Shown in pieces: positions 37,431 through 45,336 of a DNA stretch of 64,000 nt. Numbering within the stretch: the first letter of the stretch is position 1; each line of letters opens with the position of its first letter. The notes under the pieces are model-generated. The model saw only the letters and a program-made list of their open reading frames with translations, did not search any database and was not told where the DNA came from. This stretch comes from Humibacillus xanthopallidus. Lineage in GTDB: Bacteria; Actinomycetota; Actinomycetes; Actinomycetales; Dermatophilaceae. The stretch spans positions 558,001 through 622,000 of the forward strand of contig NZ_VFPM01000003.1 in the NCBI RefSeq assembly GCF_006716675.1, read 5' to 3'. A program made the translations under genes and the position numbers.

Positions 37431-38347
37431 GGGTCGACCACCGCACCGCGCCGCTGCTCGTCCTCGTCGGCGTCGTCTCGGTGCAGTTCGGTGGCGCCTT
37501 CGCCGCGACGCTCGTGCCGCGCATCGGCACCACCGGCTCGGTGCTGCTGCGCCTGCTCTTCGCCACGCTCATCCTGTATGCCGCCGCGCGCCCGTCGTGG
37601 CGCGGACGCTCCCGCTCCGACTGGGTGACCGTCGGGCTCTTCGGTCTGGCCCTCGCCGCGATGAACACCAGCTTCTACGCCTCGCTCGCCCACCTGCCCA
37701 TCGGCGTCGCCGTGACGATCGAGTTCCTCGGGCCCCTCACGCTGGCGGCCGTCCTCTCGCGGCGCCCGCGCGACCTCGTCGCGGTGCTTGCCGCGGGGCT
37801 CGGGGTGGCGCTCGTGTCCGGTGCCTTCGACAGCGCCTGGGACCGGTTCGACAAGGTCGGCATCGCGTTCGCCGCGATCGCCGGGGCGATGTGGGCGGCA
37901 TACATCGTGCTGAGCCAGCGCACGGGACGAGCCTTCGCGGGGCTCGACGGGCTCGCCCTCGCACTCGTCGTGTCGACCGTGCTCGTGGCGCCGTTCGGCC
38001 TGACGACGGTCGACCGCTGGACGTGGCAGGACGTCGCGCTCGGGCTCGGCATCGCCGTGCTGTCGTCGGTGCTGCCCTACTCCCTCGAGCTCGTCGCGCT
38101 GCGTCACCTCGCGCAGCGCGTCTTCGGCGTGCTGCTGAGCCTCGAGCCCGCGGTCGCCGCGCTCGCCGGCTTCGTCGTCCTCAGCCAGGTGCTCGACGCG
38201 GCGCAGGTCGCGGGCATGGCGCTCGTCGTGACCGCGAGCGTCATCGTGCTCGGCGCGCAGCGCGGTGCCGCCGGCGTGCCGGGCGGTGCCGGGCCGACCG
38301 GGCCGACCGGGCCGACGGCCCCCGACCCGACGATCGCCCCGGGCTGA
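37427..38347 (+). CDS. EamA/RhtA-family inner membrane transporter
   Basis: 306 residues, ten membrane segments in two EamA halves; SVQFGGAFAATLVPRIGTTGSVLLRL and the second-half ending RHLAQRVFGVLLSLEPAVAALAGF resemble the RhtA threonine/homoserine exporter group. The C-terminus is a low-complexity GPTGPTGPTAP run. Its start overlaps the stop of the peptidase gene, so it may export amino acids or peptides released by that enzyme; this is inference. Confidence 0.87.
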   Translation: MRVDHRTAPLLVLVGVVSVQFGGAFAATLVPRIGTTGSVLLRLLFATLILYAAARPSWRGRSRSDWVTVGLFGLALAAMNTSFYASLAHLPIGVAVTIEFLGPLTLAAVLSRRPRDLVAVLAAGLGVALVSGAFDSAWDRFDKVGIAFAAIAGAMWAAYIVLSQRTGRAFAGLDGLALALVVSTVLVAPFGLTTVDRWTWQDVALGLGIAVLSSVLPYSLELVALRHLAQRVFGVLLSLEPAVAALAGFVVLSQVLDAAQVAGMALVVTASVIVLGAQRGAAGVPGGAGPTGPTGPTAPDPTIAPG

Positions 38348-38393
38348 TCGCCCCTCGCCGATCGGCCGCGGACCGAGTCGCCGCGGAAAGCGT

Positions 38394-38424
38394 TTGAGGT
38401 CAAGTGCACCTGAAGTCCTAGCCT
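38394..38424 (+). promoter_or_regulatory. MerR-type promoter with 19 bp spacer and dyad
   Basis: TTGAGG (38394-38399), 19 bases, TAGCCT (38419-38424). The spacer carries an imperfect dyad centred on GTGCAC (TCAAGTGCACCTGAA). An over-long 19 bp spacer filled by a dyad is the hallmark of MerR/SoxR-family activated promoters. TAGCCT is six bases before the MFS ATG. Confidence 0.75.
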
Positions 38425-38430
38425 GTGGGC

Positions 38431-39888
38431 ATGACGACTCCCAGCGCCGCCCCGGGAAGCGATGTCTCCGCCCCCGAGGTGCAGACCGCGGTGGGGGACG
38501 AGCTCGCGCACGACCGGTCCGGGGGCGACCGGACGCCGGACGCCGGCACCCGGGAGGGCGGCCTGCTCTCACCCGCACTGCGCGCCACGACGATCGGTGC
38601 GCTCGCCCTCGTGTCGCTGCACGCGTTCGAGGCGCTCGCCCTGACGACGGTGATGCCGACGATCGCGCGCGACCTGCACGGTGAGTCGCTCTACGCGATG
38701 GCCTTCACGGCGACGCTCGCGGCCGGCATCGTCAGCATCGTCTGGTCGGGCAACCTCGCGGACCGCCGCGGCCCCCGACCGCCGCTCGTGCTCGGCCTCG
38801 TCCTCTTCGCCGTCGGCCTCGTCGGCGCCGGGCTCGCACCGACGATGCCCGTGCTCGTCGGGGCGCGCATCGTGCAGGGCCTCGGCGCCGGAATGACGAG
38901 CACCGCCCTCTACGTGCTCGTCACCCGGCTCTACCCGCCGCGGCTGCACACGGCGATCCTCGCCGGCTTCTCGGCCGCCTGGGTCGTGCCCTCCATCGCC
39001 GGGCCGTTCGTCGCGGGCATCATCGCCCAGACGATCGGCTGGCGGTGGGTCTTCGGGCTCGCGATCGTCGTGCTGCTCGGCGCGGCCCTGCTGCTCGCCC
39101 GGATCGTGCGCGGGCTCGGTCAGGAGGTCGTCGCCGTGCCGTGGCGGTGGCGGGCCCTCGGGGCCTCGACCGTGCTCGCCATCGCGGTGCTCGTGCTCAA
39201 CCTCGTCGCGGAGCGCCTCGAGGCCCTCCCCGTCGGCGTCACCGTGGTGCTCGCTGCAGGAGCGCTCGCAGTCGTCGTGGCGGCCCTGCTGCCGCTGCTC
39301 CCTCGGCGCACGCTGCTCGCGGGGCGAGGCCTGCCGACCGACGTGCTCCTGCGCGCCCTCGCCTTCGCCGCCTTCACGGGGGCCGAGGTCTACCTGCCGC
39401 GGCTGCTCACCGACCGCGACGGCTTCTCCCCGAGCGTCGCCGGCGTGGCGCTCACCCTGACCGGCGTCTCGTGGTTCGTCGGGTCGTGGGTGCAGGGGGC
39501 GTGGGACACCCGCTTCGAGATCGGCCGCACCGCCTCCGCCTCGCTCGGGCTGATGACCGTGACCTTGGCCGCCCTCGCGACCTCGGTTGCGCTGGCCGCC
39601 CCCGCCTGGGTCGTCATCGGGCTGTTCCCGCTGCTCGGCTTCGGTATCGGAACCCTCTACCCACGGGTCACGGCGCAGGCGCTCGGCCGCGCCGGCGCCA
39701 CCGAGCAGGGCTTCGTCAGCTCGGCCCTGCAGATCGGTGACTCGGCGGGGGCGGCGACCGCCCTCGCGCTGTCGGCGATCGTCTTCGCCGCCGCCGGGTC
39801 GGGTGTGCCGGCCGCGTATGTCGCCGTGCTGGGCGCCATGGGACTGCCCGCCCTCGTCGGCTGGCTCGTCTCCCACCGCGTGCGCTGA
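38431..39888 (+). CDS. MFS transporter (drug efflux type)
   Basis: 485 residues with a 50-residue hydrophilic N-terminus, then 12 to 14 membrane segments. The motif A loop GNLADRRGPRPPLVLG (between helices 2 and 3) and the helix-5-type region GFSAAWVVPSIAGPFVAGII identify the major facilitator family, H+ antiporter exporters. The ATG at 38431 is preferred over a GTG two codons upstream because TAGCCT is six bases before it. Its promoter looks MerR-controlled, which fits a drug or oxidant efflux role; no MerR gene lies in this window. Confidence 0.88.
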   Translation: MTTPSAAPGSDVSAPEVQTAVGDELAHDRSGGDRTPDAGTREGGLLSPALRATTIGALALVSLHAFEALALTTVMPTIARDLHGESLYAMAFTATLAAGIVSIVWSGNLADRRGPRPPLVLGLVLFAVGLVGAGLAPTMPVLVGARIVQGLGAGMTSTALYVLVTRLYPPRLHTAILAGFSAAWVVPSIAGPFVAGIIAQTIGWRWVFGLAIVVLLGAALLLARIVRGLGQEVVAVPWRWRALGASTVLAIAVLVLNLVAERLEALPVGVTVVLAAGALAVVVAALLPLLPRRTLLAGRGLPTDVLLRALAFAAFTGAEVYLPRLLTDRDGFSPSVAGVALTLTGVSWFVGSWVQGAWDTRFEIGRTASASLGLMTVTLAALATSVALAAPAWVVIGLFPLLGFGIGTLYPRVTAQALGRAGATEQGFVSSALQIGDSAGAATALALSAIVFAAAGSGVPAAYVAVLGAMGLPALVGWLVSHRVR

Positions 39889-39946
39889 GTGGGTCAGGTG
39901 CCTCCCGCCCCGAGGACCGGCAACGGCACGTCGTTAGGTTGTGACG

Positions 39947-40387
39947 GTGAAGGAAACCGTGCTCTCGATCCACACGGCCCCCGGCCGGCGCCTGCCGACC
40001 CGGTCGGTCCCGCAGGTCGTCGCTGAGGCGGGAGCGGGGCTCGTCGGGGACCGCTACCACGGCAGCAGGCACCGGCACGTCACGATCCAGGCGATCGAGG
40101 CGCTCTAGGCCGCGGCCGACGAGCTCGGGCGCCCCGTCGACCCCGGGCTGACCCGCCGCAACATCACGGTGTCGGGCGGGTGGGTGCCGACGAAGCCCGG
40201 CACCCGGGTCACCATCGGTGACGTCGAGCTCGAGGTCGTGCGCGTCGCAGCCCCCTGCCGACTGCTCGACGACACGCTCGGCCCGGGCGCCGCTCGCGCC
40301 CTGCACGACCGAGGTGGGGCGGTGTTGCGCCTCCTCGGCTCCGGCACGATCAGCGTCGGCGACGCGGTGACCGTCGACGAGGCGTGA
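39947..40387 (+). pseudogene. MOSC-domain protein gene interrupted by an in-frame TAG
   Basis: Reading from the GTG at 39947 (TAGGTT lies six bases upstream) gives a MOSC-type protein with GDRYHGSRHRHVTIQ near residue 35, then TAG at 40106-40108 (codon 54), then the same frame continues with GLTRRNITVSGG, PCRLLDDTLGPG and VGDAVTVDEA to a proper stop at 40385-40387. Full length would be 146 residues. A one-base change (GAG or CAG to TAG) explains it. MOSC proteins handle molybdenum-cofactor-linked sulfur. Either a recent pseudogene or a sequencing error. Confidence 0.85.
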
Positions 40388-40408
40388 CGAGCGGCGTCGA
40401 AGGGTCGG

Positions 40409-41509
40409 TCAGCCCTTGGGGGTGTGCTCGGCGGCCACCTCGGGCACCGGCGACTCCTCCAACGCGCTCGTCGCGCTGGTGTCGCTCGTCTCGACGACGT
40501 TGCCATCGGAGTCGCGGGTGATGCCCGCAGCAGCGTCCTTCTTGTTGTCGCTGCGGGTCTTGAGCAGGCTCGCGACGGTCGTGACCCCGAGGATGAGCAC
40601 GATCGCGCCCAGGGACACGAGGATGGGGATGTCGGGCACGTCGAAGGGCTGGCCGCCGTTGATGAACGGCAGGTTGTTCTCGTGCAGCGCGTGCAGGAAG
40701 AGCTTGACGCCGATGAATCCGAGCAGCACCGCCAGGCCGATGCTGAGGTAGACGAGGCGCTTGAGCAGGCCACCGATGAGGAAGTAGAGCTGCCGCAGAC
40801 CCATGAGGGCGAAGATGTTCGCCGTCAGGACGAGGTAGGGCTCCTTCGTCAACCCGTAGATCGCCGGGATGGAGTCGAGGGCGAAGAGCAGGTCGGTCGT
40901 GCCGAGGGCGAGGATCACGATGAGCATCGGGGTGATGAGGCGCTTGCCGTTCTCGACGATCGTCAGGTGCGTGCCGTGCCACTCCTTCGTGGCCGGGAAG
41001 CGCTTCTCGACCCAGAGGAGGAAGCGGTTCTCGTGGTACTCGTCGTCGTCGGTCTCGCCGCCCCGGGCCAGCTTGACGGCCGTGTAGATGAGGAAGGCGC
41101 CGAAGAGGTAGAACACCCAGGCGTAGGCGTTGATGACGACCGCACCGAGCGCGATGAAGACGCCGCGCAGCACGATCGCGATGATGATGCCGACCATGAG
41201 CGCTGACTGCTGGAGCTTCGCCGGCACCTTGAAGCTGCTCATGATGAGCAGGAAGACGAAGAGGTTGTCGACCGACAGGGAGTACTCGGTGAGCCACCCG
41301 GCGTAGAACTCGCCGGCATACTGACCGCCCCACTCCCACCACACGAAGAGGCCGAAGAGGATGGCACAGGCCACGAAGAAGGCGAGGTGGCGTCCGGCCT
41401 CGCGCATCGACGGGACGTGAGGCCGACGAGCGATGACGAAGACGTCGACGGCGAGGAAGACCGCCATCAGACCGATCGTCAGGATCCAGCCCCAGGTGGG
41501 CACGTTCAT
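40409..41509 (-). CDS. TerC/Alx-family membrane protein, Mn2+ exporter candidate
   Basis: 366 residues, seven to nine membrane segments. SLSVDNLFVFLLIMSSF and TDLLFALDSIPAIYGLT are the paired acidic transmembrane motifs of the TerC family. Members downstream of yybP-ykoY riboswitches (Alx, MeeY-like) export manganese; the riboswitch upstream here supports that role over tellurite resistance. The 45-residue hydrophilic C-terminus is rich in Ser/Thr/Glu. The ATG at 41509 has GGAAGG eight bases upstream. Confidence 0.9.
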   Translation of the reverse strand: MNVPTWGWILTIGLMAVFLAVDVFVIARRPHVPSMREAGRHLAFFVACAILFGLFVWWEWGGQYAGEFYAGWLTEYSLSVDNLFVFLLIMSSFKVPAKLQQSALMVGIIIAIVLRGVFIALGAVVINAYAWVFYLFGAFLIYTAVKLARGGETDDDEYHENRFLLWVEKRFPATKEWHGTHLTIVENGKRLITPMLIVILALGTTDLLFALDSIPAIYGLTKEPYLVLTANIFALMGLRQLYFLIGGLLKRLVYLSIGLAVLLGFIGVKLFLHALHENNLPFINGGQPFDVPDIPILVSLGAIVLILGVTTVASLLKTRSDNKKDAAAGITRDSDGNVVETSDTSATSALEESPVPEVAAEHTPKG

Positions 41510-41540
41510 GGGCACAACCTTCCGGTCACCAAACGAATGA

Positions 41541-41650
41541 CCGGAGGTCTCTCCCGCCCACCTCGTGGTGGACCGACGGGCCCGGGAGCGGCGGTGAAGA
41601 CCGATCCGTGATGACGAGCGCGTCGCAGTAGGGATACTCCCCTCCGTGAA
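41541..41650 (-). promoter_or_regulatory. yybP-ykoY manganese riboswitch
   Basis: Minus-strand leader shows the conserved pieces in order: GGAGG-GGAGTA (41635-41645), CGTCATCAC (41608-41616) and GAGACC-TCC (about 41543-41551), with GGAGG and CCTCC pairing as P1. Downstream, CCGGTCA/TGACCGG (41538-41544 and 41522-41528) forms a hairpin that shares its CCGG with the 3' side of P1 and contains the first two bases of the GGAAGG ribosome binding site. This predicts translational control by Mn2+ of the TerC-family gene. Confidence 0.82.
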
Positions 41651-41784
41651 CGCCTGATCCTCTCACCGGGGTCTCGGCCACTCAAATCGGGACCAGGGGC
41701 TGGTCGCGTGACCCTGGTCACGCCCACGAGACCCCCGACGGGCTCTGCCGTCGCCGTGCGTGTCATCGCTCCATCATCGCGCCG

Positions 41785-43908
41785 TCATCGCGTCGCCGCA
41801 CTCATCTGCCGCAGCTCCTTCTTGAGGTCTCCGATCTCGTCGCGCAGCCGCGCAGCGAGCTCGAAGTGCAGCTCGGCCGCTGCCTGGTGCATCTGCGTCG
41901 TCAGCTCCTGGATGAGGCCCGCGAGCTCTGACGCCGCCATGTCGGCGGGCCGGTCCGTGCGGCCGCCGGCCGAGACCCCGACGTCTGCTGCCATGGCGCC
42001 GCGGCCCCCTCCGCTCTTGCCGCGCGACTGCATGCGGCCGGAGCCGATGAGCTCCTGCGTGTCGGCGTCCTCGCGCTCGAGCAGGTCGGTGATGTCGGCG
42101 ATCTTCTTGCGCAGCGGGGTGGGGTCGATGCCGTGCTCGGTGTTGTAGGCGATCTGCTTCTCTCGGCGCCGGTTGGTCTCGTCGAGCGCCTGCTCCATCG
42201 AGGGGGTCATCTTGTCGGCGTACATGTGCACCTGGCCCGACACGTTTCGGGCGGCGCGGCCGATCGTCTGGATGAGGCTGCGGGCCGAGCGGAGGAAGCC
42301 CTCCTTGTCGGCGTCGAGGATCGACACGAGCGAGACCTCGGGCAGGTCGAGGCCTTCGCGAAGCAGGTTGATGCCGACGAGGACGTCGTAGACGCCGGTG
42401 CGCAGCTCGCGGAGCAGCTCGACCCGGCGCAGGGTGTCGATGTCGCTGTGGAGGTAGCGGACGCGGATGCCCTTGTCGAGGAGGTAGTCGGTGAGGTCCT
42501 CGGCCATCTTCTTCGTCAGGGTCGTGACGAGGACGCGCTCGTTGCGCTTGGTGCGCTCCTGGATCTCGTGCATGAGGTCGTCGATCTGGCCCTTCGTGGG
42601 CTTGAGGACGACCTCGGGGTCGACGAGCCCGGTCGGGCGGATGATCTGCTCGACGGGTGGCCCGCCCGCGGCCGACTTCGCGAGCTCGTAGTCGCCCGGG
42701 GTCGCGGAGAGGTAGATCGTCTGCCCGATGCGCTCGAGGAACTCCTCCCACTTCAGGGGCCGGTTGTCCATGGCGCTCGGGAGCCGGAAGCCGTGCTCGA
42801 CGAGCATCCGCTTGCGCGACATGTCGCCTTCGTACATCGCGCCGATCTGGGGCACGGTCTGGTGCGACTCGTCGAGGACGAGCAGGAAGTCCTCGGGGAA
42901 GTAGTCGAGGAGGCAGTTGGGGGCCGAGCCCGCCGTCCGGCCGTCGATGTGGCGGCTGTAGTTCTCGATGCCGTTGCAGAAGCCGACCTGGCGCATCATC
43001 TCGAGGTCGTAGGTCGTGCGCATGCGCAGCCGCTGGGCCTCGAGGAGCTTGCCCTGCTTCTCGAAGAGCGCGAGCTGGTCCTCGAGCTCGAGCTCGATGC
43101 CGCGGATCGCGCGGTCCATCCGCTCGGGGCCGGCGACGTAGTGCGACGCGGGGAAGACGTACATCTCCTGCTCCTCGTTGACGACCTCGCCGGTCACCGG
43201 GTGCAGGGTGTAGATGCGCTCGATCTCGTCGCCGAAGAACTCGATGCGGATCGCGAGCTCCTCGTAGACCGGGATGATCTCGACCGTGTCGCCGCGCACG
43301 CGGAAGGTGCCGCGCGTGAAGGCGAGGTCGTTGCGGGTGTACTGCATCTCGACGAAACGTCGCAACAGCTGGTCGCGCTCGATCTCGAGGCCGACGCGCA
43401 GCCGGGCCATCCGGTCGACGTACTCCTGCGGCGTGCCGAGACCGTAGATGCACGACACCGAGGCCACGACGATGACGTCACGCCTCGTGAGCAGCGAGTT
43501 GGTGGCCGAGTGACGCAGCCGCTCGACCTCGTCGTTGACCGAGCTGTCCTTCTCGATGTAGGTGTCGGTCTGAGGGATGTAGGCCTCGGGCTGGTAGTAG
43601 TCGTAGTAGCTGACGAAGTACTCGACGGCGTTGTTGGGCAGCAGCTCTCGGAACTCGTTGGCGAGCTGGGCGGCCAGCGTCTTGTTGGGCGCCATGACGA
43701 GGGTGGGCCGCTGCACCTGCTCGATGAGCCAGGCCGTGGTGGCCGACTTGCCGGTGCCGGTGGCGCCGAGCAGCACGGTGTCCTGGACCCCGGCCCGGAC
43801 CCGCTGGGCGAGCTCGGCGATGGCGGTCGGCTGGTCGCCGCTCGGGGTGTATTCCGAGATGACCTCGAAAGGGGCCACCGTGCGCTGCAGGTCAGTCGTG
43901 GGACGCAT
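41785..43908 (-). CDS. uvrB: UvrABC excinuclease subunit B
   Basis: DNA-loading helicase of nucleotide excision repair, which receives the lesion from UvrA and recruits UvrC. 707 residues. Walker A LLGATGTGKSATTAW, the beta-hairpin region YYDYYQPEAYIPQTDTYIEKD, DESHQT (motif II), LVGINLLREGLDLPEV, QTIGRAARN and the C-terminal UVR motif (about 660-695) that binds UvrC are all there. The ATG is six bases after TACGGT of a very good PafBC-type promoter. A Gly/Arg/Ser linker precedes the UVR motif. Confidence 0.97.
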   Translation of the reverse strand: MRPTTDLQRTVAPFEVISEYTPSGDQPTAIAELAQRVRAGVQDTVLLGATGTGKSATTAWLIEQVQRPTLVMAPNKTLAAQLANEFRELLPNNAVEYFVSYYDYYQPEAYIPQTDTYIEKDSSVNDEVERLRHSATNSLLTRRDVIVVASVSCIYGLGTPQEYVDRMARLRVGLEIERDQLLRRFVEMQYTRNDLAFTRGTFRVRGDTVEIIPVYEELAIRIEFFGDEIERIYTLHPVTGEVVNEEQEMYVFPASHYVAGPERMDRAIRGIELELEDQLALFEKQGKLLEAQRLRMRTTYDLEMMRQVGFCNGIENYSRHIDGRTAGSAPNCLLDYFPEDFLLVLDESHQTVPQIGAMYEGDMSRKRMLVEHGFRLPSAMDNRPLKWEEFLERIGQTIYLSATPGDYELAKSAAGGPPVEQIIRPTGLVDPEVVLKPTKGQIDDLMHEIQERTKRNERVLVTTLTKKMAEDLTDYLLDKGIRVRYLHSDIDTLRRVELLRELRTGVYDVLVGINLLREGLDLPEVSLVSILDADKEGFLRSARSLIQTIGRAARNVSGQVHMYADKMTPSMEQALDETNRRREKQIAYNTEHGIDPTPLRKKIADITDLLEREDADTQELIGSGRMQSRGKSGGGRGAMAADVGVSAGGRTDRPADMAASELAGLIQELTTQMHQAAAELHFELAARLRDEIGDLKKELRQMSAATR

Positions 43909-43914
43909 GCGTCA

Positions 43915-43937
43915 ACCGTACGTCCGACCACTGACAA
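43915..43937 (-). promoter_or_regulatory. PafBC-type DNA damage promoter of uvrB
   Basis: Minus strand: TTGTCAGTG (43929-43937), eight bases, TACGGT (43915-43920), six bases, ATG. Every defined position of the mycobacterial RecA-independent damage motif TTGTCRGTG-N8-TANNNT is matched. Confidence 0.9.
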
Positions 43938-43986
43938 CACCCACGGCCGCGGGCCCTGCCCTCCCGTGACCGCCGCGGTATGCCGC

Positions 43987-45198
43987 TCAGCCGGGTCGTG
44001 CAGTCAGCCCGGCGCAGCGTGTGGCGGCGTCCCAGCCCGCGAGGAGCCGGTCGCGAGTCGCACCCGCGGCGGCGGCTCGCGGCACGCCGTCGGACCCGAT
44101 GAGCATCGGCGACCACGTGCCGCTGCTGACGACCGACCGCGTGCGGGGCCGGCTGTGCGCTGCAGCGGCGTCGATCGTGACGGTCAGCACGCCGGTGTCG
44201 GCGGCCGGACCGTCGTTGTTGTACCAGACGAAGTTGCCGAGGCCGTAGGCCACGTAGGCCCGGCCCGACCATCCCGCCCCCTGGGGCCGGTGGGCGTGTC
44301 CGCCGACGATGACGTCCGCGCCGTCAGCAGCGAGCAGCCGGGCGGTCTCGCGCTGCCCGTCGTCGGCACAGCTCGTGTACTGGGGTCCCCAGTGCAGCAT
44401 GACGACGACCACGTCGCTCGTCGCCGCGGCCGCGCGCACGGCACGGCGCAGCGGCCCCGGGTCGAGGTTCGTGGCGATTCCGGGCGAGCCCGGCCCTGCG
44501 GCGTGCTCTCGCGAGGTGACGTCGCGGATCTGCGAGGAGGCGAGCACGGCGACCGACACCCCGTGGACGTCGATCCGCAGCGGCGTGAAGGCCTCCGCCT
44601 CGTCACGCCCGACCCCGACGACGGGGATGGGCCCGTCGCGGCGGGCGGCGAGCGTCTGGGCGAACACGGCGTCGCCGAAGTCGGCGGCGTGGTTGTTGGC
44701 CATGCTCACGGCGTCGACGCCGGCCCCGGCCAGGGTGGCGAGGGTGGTGACCGGAGCGCGGAAGGTGAAGTCCTTCCCCGGCAGCGGCGCTCCACCGGCG
44801 CCGAGCGCGGTCTCGAGGTTGACCATCGCGAAGTCGGCCCGCGCCACCGTGTCACGCACCGCGGTCGTCAGCGGCTCGGGCCGGTCGAGCAGCGCGCGCA
44901 CCTGACGCTCGAAATGGACGTCGCCGGCGAAGGCGAGCGTGATCCGGTCGCGCGGGCTCGCCGGCGCAGGCGGCTGGGGCGTCGACGGGCCGGTCGCCTG
45001 GGCACCGGCTGTCGAGGTGGCCCGAGCCGAGGGCGCGGGGGGCGTCGAACCGGTCGACGCGGCATACGCCGGGGTGACTGTCGTCGGGGTCGGTCCTCGA
45101 CCCTCGGCCTCGGCTCCTGCCCACGACACCGCGACCACGTCTGCGGCGAGGCAGCAGCCGAGCAGCACCGTGGCGAGGCGCCGTCGCGGCCCGTCCAT
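43987..45198 (-). CDS. CapA-family metallophosphatase-like secreted protein
   Basis: 403 residues. N-terminal signal-like hydrophobic segment (residues 8-30), a Pro/Thr/Ser/Ala-rich spacer (about 31-82), then a PGA_cap/CapA domain: FAGDVHFE (metal ligand D), NLETAL, SMANNHAADFG, MLHWGPQY and GGHAHRPQ, the calcineurin-like metal-binding set. Family members are linked to poly-gamma-glutamate capsule or cell wall polymers; no capB or capC is nearby, so the substrate is open. TAGCCT stands exactly six bases before the ATG. Confidence 0.85.
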   Translation of the reverse strand: MDGPRRRLATVLLGCCLAADVVAVSWAGAEAEGRGPTPTTVTPAYAASTGSTPPAPSARATSTAGAQATGPSTPQPPAPASPRDRITLAFAGDVHFERQVRALLDRPEPLTTAVRDTVARADFAMVNLETALGAGGAPLPGKDFTFRAPVTTLATLAGAGVDAVSMANNHAADFGDAVFAQTLAARRDGPIPVVGVGRDEAEAFTPLRIDVHGVSVAVLASSQIRDVTSREHAAGPGSPGIATNLDPGPLRRAVRAAAATSDVVVVMLHWGPQYTSCADDGQRETARLLAADGADVIVGGHAHRPQGAGWSGRAYVAYGLGNFVWYNNDGPAADTGVLTVTIDAAAAHSRPRTRSVVSSGTWSPMLIGSDGVPRAAAAGATRDRLLAGWDAATRCAGLTARPG

Positions 45199-45336
45199 TC
45201 CCCGAGGCTACGTCCGGGCGGCCACGGCAGCGCGGACCTCGCGACCGTGTCGCCCGCGCTGACCGGGCCGCCTCGACCCGGGGGCGACTCGCGCAAGCGG
45301 GTCCGTCCCGCGCCGCGCGCGTGTCACGATGAGGCG

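Noticed and set aside
40169..40387. A stand-alone 72-residue gene starting inside the MOSC gene
   Set aside because: It is the C-terminal half of the MOSC protein after the internal TAG; no ribosome binding site of its own was seen.
43909..43945. LexA/SOS box upstream of uvrB
   Set aside because: No GAAC-N4-GTTC-type palindrome is seen; the region instead matches the LexA-independent PafBC motif.
42133..45336. Upstream two thirds of a 1501-codon plus-strand open frame ending in the ROK gene
   Set aside because: It is antisense to uvrB and capA; only the last 433 codons, starting with the GTG at 45337, show family similarity.
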